From Furcasterigmium furcatum (Eukaryota; Ascomycota; Sordariomycetes; Glomerellales; Plectosphaerellaceae): 64,000 nt of DNA. The stretch lies in contig BCIA01000004.1 of NCBI GenBank assembly GCA_001599815.1, positions 1,118,862 to 1,182,861 of the forward strand. The letters run 5' to 3'. Made by a program: the position numbers and the translations under genes. The notes beneath the pieces were generated by a model that saw nothing but the letters and a program-made list of their open reading frames with translations, was not told where the DNA came from and did no database searches. The number at the start of each line of letters is the position of its first letter. Position 1 is the first letter of the stretch. Below are positions 30,577 to 41,204 of the stretch, in pieces.

Positions 30577-33500
30577 TTAACCACTTGCCGCGGAGCTTCG
30601 TTTTCGCTTCCTAGTTACAACTTCTCCCTCAATCGAGGCTTCCTCTGATTGGCCTTCCTGTGAGATGGTAGGAATGTTGTCTGTGCTCAAACGGTCTGAC
30701 GTCTCGTAGGAGTCAGTGCTCCTGGGCAATCGCTGGCTCGGTGCGACGTCGCCGGACGTAGTTTCCGAGTCGAATTCCGAATCTGAGGTATTATAATTAC
30801 CGTCTGGGTCCTCGACCATCTTCCGGAGTCTGAGCCTCATGCGCCTCTCAGACCAAGGTGGCGGCGTCGCTATGTCATACTCGGGCGTTTGATGCGGTGA
30901 ATCCTCTGACCCGTGGTTCTCAATGGTTTCACAGATCGCCTTCTTTATCCACGATAACCACTCGCCGTCGTAGTTGAATAAGTTATCAAGGCAATCCTCG
31001 CATAAGTGCTCTGGGAGGTCGTCGTCCGTCAGGGCGCCGCCAGTGTCCGAGTCATCATCGGGTGAAAGCTCCCCTGAAAACTCCCCTTCTCTTGCGCAGA
31101 GGACACAGCAGCCAACACCCATTCTGGCTTTTTCCAGGGCAATGCGACACCAAGAGACGGTTTCGGCCGTGATCAGTTGTTTCAGAAATCTTCGCTTCAA
31201 GGATCCGAATGGACCACCATGAATGAGACGTGGATCGTGCCAAGGAGAGTATTCTCTGCCAAAGATGCTGCGTCCCGAGTCGAAGCGGCCTCTCGGAGAA
31301 CCCTGTCTGGTGGGGAGCGGCTGGACCAGGTCTTGAAGCCATTTGACGAAGCTGGATGATCCGTATGAGAAAAAGACGCCGTACGATTGACGCAAATTCC
31401 ATATCTTGCGATACTGCATCTTCTCCTTAAGGTTCAGATTCCCATGGTCTCTGGTCGTATGGTAGACATCCCAATCTTCAAAGGTTCTTTTGATGATTCT
31501 TCCAAGGTTTTCGGTGCTTGGTGGCTCTAGGGCGCCGTGGACGATATACACGCAGAGAGGAGACGGGCTTCGCTCCGCGCGCGGTGAATTCAGTCCTCCG
31601 TGCACCAGAATTGCTCCTTCAGAAGAAACTCGCAACGTTCTTCTAAAGGGCGGTATCGATGCTCGATGGCGCGAACAATATCCCAGATCACCAGGATGCG
31701 CCTCACATTTGAAGCCTGTGTCTCCGGACATCTCGTGGTTGGACGTGCCTGGACTGTCGTCATCAAGATCGGTCAATCCTTCTTGATGGCTGTCTGCTCC
31801 GCTCGCAACATCCGGCGCGGCTGTTTTGCTGTCATCGTCGTTGACCATCTGCATGTCGTAAGTGCTGGAGATGTGAAGGAATGGAAGTTCAGGCTCAAAG
31901 TCTCCTCTCCTGTGGACTTTGTATGTGTTGCTCACCAGCTCCCAAATGAAAGCCTCTTCAATCTGGAACCATGCCCAGTTAGAAGGGCACAGGTCAGGCG
32001 AAGTGTTGATGTAGCCGGCAGTTCTTGTAATAACTGCCATCAAATTTTGCTTCGCAGGTGCATTGCGAAGCATAAACAGGCGATCTGTAAGAGACTTTCC
32101 CGGAAGAAAATCGGCCCCGTCCGTAACAAGAGGCGGCCTTCTGGCTTTGCCACGCTCCCGCTCTTTGTTTTTCAACTTAGACTCGGCAATAAGGATATCG
32201 AAGGCGTCCTCAGCAACGGCGATGATGCAGAGCTCACGAACCTGCTCCCAACAAGGCGAAAGTGAGTATGTTACGAGGTGAACGGTGTAATACCGTTTTT
32301 CCCTGAGACTGAAAGATGCTCCTGGTCGTGACTGGCCTGTCCATGTCTCCTCCATGGCATTCAGCTGATTCAGGCTAAGCAGGCAAGGCCGCTGAGACGA
32401 TGTGTGGAACCGATCGAGAACCCGCCGTAAGAAGTGTTGCCTGATGTTACGGTTCGTAGAGCGGACAAACGTGTCGATGTTGTCTGCCGTGATGAATAAG
32501 GATAGACATCTAGACTCTATCGGCGCAATGTGGCGAACAGTCCCATGAGGGCTGTCAAGGGCCCTGAAAGCTGCCTGAAGCCCGGAGGGCACAGAGAGCA
32601 ATGTCTCGTCGACACCCGAAGATGGTAGTAAGTTGCCGGAAGAATATACATCAGTATCCGTGATCACAGTCGCCCCGTCGGGGGCGACTGATGCCACTAT
32701 TCTCAGCTCGGTAAGGATCGTTGGTCGGTACGCATCTCGCGCCCAATCAGCCATGTAATCAACGATCAGGAATAGCTGAAGGGCGTCGTTCCGATCGGAA
32801 ATGCACCCAGTCCAAACCTGGACGACTTTCTGTGAGAGCTATCAGATACTTTGCCCAGAAGCATGGGTCCTTATGCCGACATACCGTAGTGTGATGAGAG
32901 CTTCGTGAGGATGCTCTGCTGGTCCTCGGCTCATGATACGCCAGAGAGAGCCGCCAGTCATCTCCTCTGCTCATTAAAAACCAGACCAACGGACCAGAAG
33001 TCCGTTTGGATCGATGTGAAGCTGCAGATCTCAGGCTTTCTTGAACGTTGAGGTAGGTATAGATGGGAAAGGCAGTCTGCAGGCGGATGGAGGACCAGTC
33101 ATCTGGCGCGTTGCCTGCCTTTGCCTCGACGACGAGGAAGGGAAACAGTAGTGCCTCTCCCATCTTGGCTGGGTGAGGCTGTCGTTGCAAATGGTCCTCA
33201 ATGAACTCGCCATTTCCAAGCTCTTTGAACATCAAATCTTCGAGATTCCGAGTCTGCCGAAGCCCATAGATCCGATCCGGCCGTTGTTCCTGGGGAAGTT
33301 CGTTGGTCAACTCTGGAGGATGCACGACCTTGTCATCGGCTCGATCTATGAACAACCGATTGAGCCCGACCCTCTCATCCCTACATGCATTCAGTCAAGG
33401 TCAGCCTCACAACAACCGGAGGGGCTTGCTTACTCGTCATTGGGCCTTGTTGACCGGGGACAGCGGCACGGATCACGGCGCTCTTGCCGCTGTTTGAGGT

Positions 33501-34028
33501 TGGCTGCAGCTCTAGTGTCGCCGCCCAGGCTTGCTTCGACTTCGGATCGCCATACTCGCTTGCGGCAGCGTTTGCTGCAAGAGGTCCCTAGTCAGAGCCA
33601 ATCAAGCACCTTTAGTGAATTTTACTGAAGAGTACATACCATGCTATCTCGGAAGTGAGGCGACTGAAGACAAGAGGCTCACAGGCTAGTCTCCAAGTCG
33701 CCTCACTTCGAGATACGCAATCTTTGGCCTTCTCTGTGAGCTTTCTGGCGTACTCTTTGGCTTTGCCCTTGCAGTCAAACTCGTCCGTGGCTTCATGCGC
33801 CGCGGCATATGTGTTGTACTTGAACTGCTTGATCTTCTCGATGGACTCGAAAACGTCCCGATGGCTCGAAGGCCACGTTCCGCTTGGGATAGCGTCTGTG
33901 AAGACTATGTCATGTTGCCTGAGGAGTCTCTGAAAGACTGGGCGATGTTCGGATTTGATGGGCATTGCAAAGAATTCACTCAGATGAGGTGCTTGAGGTG
34001 GAAAGCAGAAGTTGAGCAATTCTCTCAT
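30577..34028 (-). CDS. Large PD-(D/E)XK nuclease-like fungal protein
   Basis: Four exons (34028-33640, 33574-33434, 33380-32885, 32829-30577) join in frame to 1092 residues. The first junction restores EIACKRCRKRVWRSE, a conserved cysteine/basic motif; the third restores VVQVWTGCISDRNDALQLFL. Between them are RPDRIYGLRQTRNLEDLM and LLFPFLVVEAKAG: an Asp, then E-x-K at the end of a strand, the layout of PD-(D/E)XK nuclease folds, followed by RLQTAFPIYTYLNVQESL. I know this as a lineage-expanded fungal family without a defined function. The C-terminal half has cysteine pairs (VGCCVLCAREGE, HLCEDCLDNLF), acidic stretches and a basic KRKRS end, suggesting nuclear location. The gene sits between a complete and a truncated 5S rRNA copy. 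All four exons are intact. Confidence 0.75.
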
Positions 34029-34357
34029 TAAATATGGCCCTGGATTCTTCGAGGAGGTAAGTGGACGATATCAAGCGGGAGAATGCCTGGAGGCAGCCAG
34101 CCCCGGCGCTTCATGAAACACAACACAGCCCCTGTAGCTCTTGGCCGACGTGATGATCGTGTTGGTTCCACGTAAGCGAGCGGGGAATGGTCTGTCAATT
34201 GATTCCATTTGGCAAAAGCTGCACCAGTGCAAAAAAGGATCCACCCACCCTATCTCTTCCCCCATAAAGCGGCGATCACTCAAGGGAGCTCCTTCTTCCA
34301 CTTCTTGAACCTCATCATGCCGTCCATGGAAACCTTAACTCACACATATATTATTAC
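34029..34357. other. Upstream region of the nuclease-like gene
   Basis: Promoter side of the nuclease-like gene. No gene seen. It ends at the abrupt start of 5S similarity at 34358. Confidence 0.4.
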
Positions 34358-34419
34358 TGAGGGCTGGATTAGTAGTTGGGTCGGTGACGACCTGCGAATA
34401 CCCGGTGTTGTATGTTTTT
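34358..34419 (+). pseudogene. Truncated 5S rRNA fragment (3' half)
   Basis: 62 bases that match the 3' half of the 5S gene at 30082-30143 at all but one position (CTGCGAA in place of CAGCGAA). The match begins abruptly inside the molecule; the 5' half is absent and replaced by unrelated A/T-rich DNA, while the 3' T-run is kept. A gene lacking its 5' half cannot fold into 5S rRNA. Confidence 0.85.
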
Positions 34420-35524
34420 TTGGTCTCTATCTGTATCTTTTTATACCCGTGGAAGCTTACTTTGCTCGAGAAGGCAGTAGAGACAGCCCCCGGAGCTGCT
34501 CGTGTTCAAATTGATGGGCGAGCCAAGAGTCAAATAACTCTATAGCAACATGTAGATTTGATGTTCGCCTTCCAGGTGCTGCATCGATTTCCCTGCGATT
34601 TGCCAAGGATATCTAACGGCCAGATGGGCTTTTCCCGGGTCATATCTAGGGCAGCAAATAAACGAGAATCTGCCGCGCGCTGATGTTGCGTGATTGCGAA
34701 GGCTGCGTCTACTGCTTCCCGAGGTATGTAGGAGGGAAAAGTTGCAGCGCGTTCTGCCGCGCCGTGAGGCACACACACCGCTTGCCGCCTCAGTCCACGC
34801 ACCGTCCACCATTGAAATTTTCAGTTGGGTGGGCCACGCCTCCAGATTCCGCTATAAAAGGGCAGCCAGCGCCCCAACTCTTTGGACTTTTCTTCTTCTT
34901 TTTTTCTTCATGTCGACAATACTTCAGAGAATCATTTCTATAGTATTCGACCTACTCTGGGTTCTCCAAAAGAGCCACAGATCCCACCCTGGTTGATGAG
35001 CGATATCCTCGGCTCCCTAGAGTGAATGGTTTCTGGTTGTCCTCGCACTGCCCGCAAGGGCGGCGGCTTCTGCTTTCGCAGGGGCTGTATAGAGGACGTT
35101 TGATGATCTCGTCCCCGGTTCGCGGTCTTGCCTTTGGGCGTGCGGTCGGGGTGGGTGCTGATGGACGTCTGACAGGCGGTTTTTCTCTTTTTCATTACGC
35201 GCTGGGCGTTGCCTGGTCGTGAAGAAGAAGATGTGGTGTGGCTGGGCAAGCAATACAAGCTGTCGCGATTATGGTTGGGCCTGTCTCTCGGGCTCGGTGC
35301 CCCCAAAATGGCACAGCCTGATTGCCGCCTGCGCAAGAAGTAACTGCGCCGCCTTGGTCACCAACCAGCATTTGTGATTGGAGGCCCTCAGCAACCTGAA
35401 ACAAGAGCGGCTGGCGACCTCATATGACGGCCACGCAGCCTGATTATCAAGTTGGCTCTGTGCACTTCAGTTCAATTTTCTCTCTCAAGTCATCTCACCC
35501 GCCAATCTCATCTCCGCCCTGTCG
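34420..35524. other. Intergenic with a core-promoter-like element
   Basis: At about 34851 CTATAAAAG is followed ~40 bases later by a CT-rich run and an ATG at 34910 that opens a 28-codon frame (listed separately). The remainder up to the ankyrin gene has no supported gene. Confidence 0.4.
34910..34996 (+). CDS. Possible 28-residue peptide behind a TATA box
   Basis: The open frame reads MSTILQRIISIVFDLLWVLQ and ends KSHRSHPG. It sits 50 bases after a TATA-type element and directly after a pyrimidine run of the TTCTTCTTTTTTTCTTC kind, the arrangement of highly transcribed fungal promoters. The peptide would be an amphipathic or membrane helix. It may instead be a first exon or a chance frame; no splice partner was found. 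Confidence 0.25.
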   Translation: MSTILQRIISIVFDLLWVLQKSHRSHPG

Positions 35525-38132
35525 ATGATCACTATGAACCGCGATGCGCTGACACTCTCCGCGGAGGCTTTTAGCGTCGTCGGTCTGTCGGACGTCGTCT
35601 TTCGGTCACTCTTGTCCCTTATCGATCTGGTGTCACGCGCCGCCTCGGCCAGCAGCACAGCCAGAGGCTTGCTAGGCGTGTTGAAAAGCCTGGCCAAGGC
35701 AATTGCTGAAGTCAGGGCCTGGGCTGATAACTATGAGCAGTCGGTTCTCTCGACGGTAGACGGCCAGAATGTCCCCAGAAGCCTTGCTACGCTCTTACGC
35801 GACTGCCAAAACCAGCTGGCTATAGTGCAGCAGTCGCTACACCGCGTCGAGCCTCCAGCAGCAGGAGTCTTGTCGCGATGGATCACCGGCACGAGGTTCG
35901 CCTGGGACGAGCAGGATATTCGACAGTCCGTCGGCCTGCTCTCCTCATACACTGCGTCCATGCAGCTGCTGATGGCCAGCCGTACTGGGTAGCGTTGATA
36001 CTTGCTCTTCGTCACTGATCAAGGGGCTGATTACTTCTAGGACTGATATCACCCTCATCCGTCGTGGGCAAGTCACCGCACATCAGATACTAGGCGACGT
36101 CCAGGCCAGCCTACAGGTGCAGAATGAGACGATCGAGCGCCATCACGGGGCAACAGCACAGTTGTCGGCCGCCACCATAAATCGTCTTGATGATCTCCAA
36201 CGTCGACAGGAAGAAACATCTACGGCCGGACTCTCCACCCTAAAAAAAATAGATAAGACAACAACGACGTTGCAAGCGACTGTTGAGGCACTCTCAGACA
36301 GGATTTCCTCCCTGCACTTCACAGCGATGGAACAGCAACAGTTCCTAGTCGAGGGGCAGAACCTGGACGTAGCAATCGGGGCGCTCCAAGCGATGAACCA
36401 CCGGGTGTCTTCTGCCCTTCAAGCCCTGTCCCCGGAAGGATCGCTTATAGTTCCTGAAAGCGCCGTCGGGTGGTTTTCATCCGAGCTGTACAGCTTGTTG
36501 AAGTACGCCTACCGCTCGGCCGCCGATGGTCGACGATGTGACCAAGTCACTGGCCTCGATTTCGGACTCACCCGTCATATACATACCGTCCCAATCCGGA
36601 ATTCGGCATTCTCTAGTGACCACAACGGCTTCATGACCATCGAAGTAGTTGACGGTCAGGATGTGTCTGGAAGACGGATTCGAAGGATCCGCTTCGCCTG
36701 CTTTTCTACCGGATTCTCCCAGCTCGGATCAGGGGTCGTCGGACTTCTTGCAAAGCACTGGGAAACCACGGCTGCGGCACCTCAGATTACCAGACAAATC
36801 CGAGTCTTGAACGTCAGGCCTTCGGGCGATGTCGTCTTCAAGTATGCGCGTGAGAACAACGTTCGAGGCCTTCAAGAGCTGTTCAGCGCTGGCAAGGCCA
36901 GTGTGCTCGACTACGATCAGTATGGCCTGTCCCTTTTAGCTGTACGTGCCGGAGCGTGGTTGGTCCCTGCGTAATCACGAGATACTAACGCCATATTCTA
37001 GCTTGCAGCCAAAAACCTCTCCGTAGAGACAGCCGGATTCCTCTTAGATGCTGGGGCGGATCCTTTCGTATGCCGGCTCCAGGGGCCGTGAGTCCTATGA
37101 TACCCAGAGCCCACCTATCCGATGAGAGCTAACACAACAATTAGAAAAATCAGCGGTATCCAAGACGTCTTGTGGGAGCGATTCATGCGTCGTCACCAGC
37201 CGAAGATGCTGCTACACGGCTCCGGGGCAAGGTTGAGATCTGCTGTCTGCATATCATCAATGGCATCCGCGAGAGGGGTAGACATACCCACATCGTCTCT
37301 TTTCTCCTCTCTCACGAAGGAGCTCGAAAGCCTGCTGCGGACCGTGTCTGAGAGTATTCCGAAGTATCTTGTCCACAACATGGGACACGGCAGCCTCGAC
37401 CGCAGCCCTCTCGTGGACGCGATTCTCCGGGTTGCCTTGCATGGATGGCGCTTTGAGATGAGCTTAAAACTCATCAGAGAAGGTGTTCTGCGGCCAAATC
37501 CTAATGCAAGGGATACCTACGGCAAAACCGCCCTACACATTGCATGCTCGAATCATCCCTCCTCCACCTTCCTTTCTAGCACTGCACTCTGGGAGTTTCT
37601 GTGTAGTATAGAGGGGTATAGCACGGATACGTTTGACCCCTGGAGATTCGTTCATGACGCCGACTTGTTTGAGAATACCAGACCAAAGTTGGGTTGGGGA
37701 TCGCTACTGCGTCTCATACTCAACCAAGGCGTCGACGTCAATGCTACAGACGACCATGGACACACGGGCCTCGACTTTTTTACGGACTATTGCAGAGAGC
37801 ACCCTGAAAACTTCGAAGAGGACGCTCTACACGCTTTGGTAGAGGCCGGGGCGCCGGTTGACTCGCCTTACAGCATCTGGAAGTCGCTTCTTTTTGCGAT
37901 CACGAATCGAATCCTCTCTAAGCGAGGCAGCAGCTACGCGACACGGAGATTAGCCGCGGGGCATCTGACCGTCTTCTTCAATGCGCTCCTGAAAGCGGGC
38001 GCAGACCCTAGGTTGAAGAATGCAAACGGATTGTCGGTCGTCGATATTGTGCGAGAGTCGGAAGACGAAGAGCTCTTGGCACTGCTTGATCGGCATATGA
38101 TTCCAGACCTTCCCCTTGAATCTGTGAGTTAA
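35525..38132 (+). CDS. Ankyrin protein with HeLo-like/NLR-type N-terminal domain
   Basis: Four exons (35525-35988, 36041-36941, 37002-37087, 37145-38132) give 812 residues. Residues 1-155 are helical, with LTLSAEAFSVVGLSDVVF, SLLSLIDLVSRAASAS, RGLLGVLKSLAKAIAEV, a leucine-rich RDCQNQLAIVQQSL and GTRFAWDEQDIRQSVGLLSS, in the pattern of the N-terminal domain of fungal STAND/NLR and HeLo-like cell-death proteins. A coiled-coil linker follows (about 160-300). The C-terminal part contains ankyrin-type units: ARENNVRGLQELFSAGKA, LDAGADPF, NARDTYGKTALHIACSN, LNQGVDVNATDDHGHTGLDF, LVEAGAPVD and LKAGADPRLKNANGLS. No NACHT ATPase motif is seen, so it is a sensor-effector lacking the switch module, or a degenerate NLR relative. 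Domain assignment is by pattern, not by search. The first ATG is at 35525; 35534 is an alternative. Confidence 0.75.
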
Positions 38133-38696
38133 AATCAGATGTCAAGTTGGATATCAGGCATCTTCAGCGCGGTGGAAACGTCATCACTGGACTGTGTGAG
38201 CAGCGAGGAGGTGTGATAGATATTTGGAGGCCCAAGTTGCCAACCATGTCATGGGCGCTGTAAGACGGCCAAGTAAGTTCGGCACTCTTGACATTTGGTG
38301 AAGTGGTGCCTTGCGATTTGGGTGCGGCGTCAGGGGCCATTCTCTCTCTCCACCTTCACTATCAAGACGCACCACCAAAGAATATCAGAAGATTCTCCCA
38401 AATGAGTGGAACATTGAACTCGGGGCATTGACCTGCATAATGCATGAGTATCGCGTGCATCACGGTCTGCCGGGTACCGTACCATACCCCGAGGAGGCAG
38501 CCAGCCTTAAACCCCGCCCCCTTCCCCCTGGTCAAGATGTGTGTGTCAGACGAGTCTCCCACGCCAAGGCTCGCCCCCGTGTCCGTCTTCATATCAACCT
38601 GCCGTACCTCTCCTCTCCTCACCTCACTTCTTTCTCCAACCCTCTGCACCAACTTGAACTGCCCCGGCTGGCCCTCACACCCCGACACAAGCAATC
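38133..38696. other. Intergenic
   Basis: 3' region of the ankyrin gene and a C/T-rich leader (about 38580-38690) before the next start codon. No gene seen. Confidence 0.45.
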
Positions 38697-39116
38697 ATGG
38701 CTGTCATTATCCTCCACTACGGGGAGGACTCCCTCTTGCTTGGCCGCCCCGATTCGTTCGAAGGTCTCGTGGAGCGAATCTACGCCTTCCTCGGGACGAA
38801 CTTCAGGAGGGACGGGTTTTACATCTGCATGAAACCAGACTGGGCTAAGAGAGCAGTGGAACTTCACCCCAGCGCCTATGAGGAAGTCGGGCACAGATCC
38901 GAGCTCGAAATTCTAGACGCAGGGGAGGACTTCCACTTTGAACCCACCGAAGGCACTACACGCCGCAAGGCTGCCCCTACAGGCGAAGCCAACACAGGCG
39001 ACGCCCCGGAGACTCCCAGCCGCACCGCCGACGGCGAGGCTGTCAACGTCTGTTCTCTGTGTGCCAGCAAGTCCACCGTCATCACCGTCAGGACTTCCAC
39101 GGGAAGTATGGAGTAG
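38697..39116 (+). CDS. Small hypothetical protein
   Basis: Single exon of 139 residues starting MAVIILHYGEDSLLLGRPDS after a CT-rich leader. The first ~80 residues alternate strands and helices (FEGLVERIYAFLG, GFYICMKPDWAKRAVEL, SELEILDAG), an arrangement like a ubiquitin-like or PB1-type fold. The C-terminus is polar with a C-x2-C pair (VNVCSLCASK). No signal peptide. Not recognised; coding status rests on leader context and composition. Confidence 0.5.
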   Translation: MAVIILHYGEDSLLLGRPDSFEGLVERIYAFLGTNFRRDGFYICMKPDWAKRAVELHPSAYEEVGHRSELEILDAGEDFHFEPTEGTTRRKAAPTGEANTGDAPETPSRTADGEAVNVCSLCASKSTVITVRTSTGSME

Positions 39117-40182
39117 CCCCGCCCTCGAAGGAGGTCCGACTTCGATGTTGACGCCTTCTCTGCTACTAGAATCAATCCCTGTCCAGGTCAAGCTCGACGC
39201 GAGGGTTCTCGAACCGATGACGATCCCATCATCAGTCTGGCTGCTTCTGGTGTGTCATGATGGTAGTGACCAGTATAGCCCTGCGGTAGTCCTTGTGGGT
39301 TCTGAAATCTACCTGCTTGTTATTTTGATGATGGGCTCGCTGTCGATAGCGTCTGCTGAAACGTGAGATTGGTTGTTGGCAGCGTTTAAGACGCTACTCT
39401 ACTGCCATACATGGTCGAGGGGGAGTTACGGGTTGTTTGTAGAATGTCGTGGTGTTTTCGGCGAAATTTAATAATGGCGCAAAGCTCGCGCCTGTACGTG
39501 CTATAGTTCCTCTGCGTCTTGGATCGACTTGACTGGCTCAACTCATGAACGACCAGCACTGAAGCACCACCTGCAGTCGCTGATGTACGAGGGCTGCTCA
39601 ACCAACGACTCATGTCTGAACTGGAACAGCGTCAATCAAGACTGCAACGGAAATACAGGTTGATGTCTTTTCCATCCCAATTTCCCTGAATCTTGACTCA
39701 CCTAAATCCCCTGAATCCTATGCTGACTCCGTGGAATCCTGACTTCCTGGAACCCTCACTCCGTTGAATCCTGCTTCCATTGAATCCTTTCCGTAAGCGC
39801 GTATTGCCTCTTTTCGGGGCATAACGAGCGGCGCAGCCGGCGGCCGGGATCCCGACCTATTAATCGTCAGCTGTGCCGCTTCCTCTTGTCTTGCGGTTGC
39901 ACACCTTCGAAGCCTACCGGGCTGCCGAGCGAATGGGAGCGCGGCGTGTGACAGTTCTCGATCTCGGCGCCCAGCGCCCACCGGACAACAACACGTCTTG
40001 GGCCGGGATATCACCCGCCGCAGGGCTGAAGGGCCTGAATTGAAAGCATAAAAGAGGCTCCCCTGGACGGCTCGTTGATGCGTAGAAAGACACGATCATC
40101 ATCATCACTCGTCTCGCAGCTACAGCCCTCGCCGAAACCCGAGATACCATAATACCCATACCAATCACATCAAGAAAACAAG
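39117..40182. other. Intergenic with a degenerate tandem repeat
   Basis: Carries the tandem repeat at 39683-39792 (listed separately). A TATA-like ATAAAAG at about 40049 precedes the NTF2-like gene. No gene seen. Confidence 0.45.
39683..39792. repeat. Degenerate tandem repeat built on TGAATCCTGAC
   Basis: Six to seven units of about 15-20 bases, each with a TGAATCC, GGAATCC or close variant followed by a C/T-rich spacer (CTGAATCTTGACTCA, GTGGAATCCTGACTT, GTTGAATCCTGCTTC, ATTGAATCCTTTCC). Confidence 0.65.
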
Positions 40183-40698
40183 ATGCGCATCTCGTCCCTC
40201 CTCCTCGCGGCGGCGTCCTTCACGGCGCTCGCCTTTGCATCGCCGCTCTCCGATGTTGAGAGCCGCAGCGAGCGCTGCCTCTCGTCGGCCGACGCCCACT
40301 TCCTCGTCAAGGCCTATACCAGGCTCATCTCGGCGTACACCGACAAGGAGGCCGACAAGTACCTCAGCGACAGCTTTGTCGAGTACAGCGACTCGATCGG
40401 TATCTTGAACGGCGTTCCCCTGGGCCAGCCCATCTTCCCGACCAAGGCGCATTTCAAGGCGGCGGGCGCGGCCCAGCCCCCGTTCCCGCTCGTCGTCGAG
40501 TCCGTTGTGGCGAAGGACTGCAAGGCCATCGTCCTGACCTTCACGGCCACCTTCGGCGCCGGCTTGCCGATCAGGGGCGTCGCGGCGCTGGCGACGACGT
40601 ACGAGAGGCACTGGAAGATCAGCCGTATCGATGTTGAGTTGAACTCGATCGCGTACCTGATTAACATCGGCGGGTCGATCATCCCTCCGGGAGTCTAG
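40183..40698 (+). CDS. Secreted NTF2-like domain protein
   Basis: Single exon of 171 residues. The signal peptide MRISSLLLAAASFTALAFAS is followed by one compact domain: a helix with DAHFLVKAYTRLISAYTDKE, then ADKYLSDSFVEYSDSIGIL, a helix/loop FPTKAHFKAAG, and strands LVVESVVAKDCKAIVLTFTA and TTYERHWKISRIDVELNSIA. Helix-helix-sheet order with a Tyr/Trp-lined pocket is typical of the NTF2/SnoaL-like fold common in fungal secreted proteins. Two cysteines (in RCLSS and KDCKA) could form one disulfide. Ligand or reaction unknown; a surface or host-interaction protein is possible. Confidence 0.75.
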   Translation: MRISSLLLAAASFTALAFASPLSDVESRSERCLSSADAHFLVKAYTRLISAYTDKEADKYLSDSFVEYSDSIGILNGVPLGQPIFPTKAHFKAAGAAQPPFPLVVESVVAKDCKAIVLTFTATFGAGLPIRGVAALATTYERHWKISRIDVELNSIAYLINIGGSIIPPGV

Positions 40699-41204
40699 GG
40701 GGTTAGTGACGAGGTGGTGATTCGAGGGGGGATAATCACGACTTACCCGACTTCCGGGTCCTTATCCCCCCTCCGGTGTCATCTCAGACAGCTCCACGCC
40801 GCGGACATTACAATTTACATTCTACCTACTTATGTTTATAGAAGAAAACTCTTTCCCTTATCCCTATCCTTTTATTTAGTGTGCGAACATGATGTTACGA
40901 TGCCGCACGGAAAGTGAGACGACGATGCCGAACCATGTTTCCTATAACCACATGCAGCATTGATACCAGCGGCACGGCGTATATTACTGGGCAGGCAAAG
41001 AATCTATTCTACATCTGGCTGGATTCTGGGTCGAGACGAACTGCTGTTGTTCCAGGGCGTCGACCAACCGACCATGTCACTAGTATGTGAGGCAGTGAAA
41101 CATCCACTTGCCCATGCTGGTCACCTGCACTGTGCTGGGCTGGAAGCCGAAGTCTACATATATGTCTCCAGTTACCCGTTCATTATCATTGCGCCGCCGA
41201 GGGC
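40699..41204. other. Intergenic between convergent genes
   Basis: 3' regions of the NTF2-like and metalloprotease genes. No gene seen. Confidence 0.45.

Noticed and set aside
30082..34419. 62-base direct repeats flanking the nuclease-like gene as ends of a transposon
   Set aside because: The repeat is 5S rRNA sequence: one copy is a complete 5S gene, the other its 3' half.
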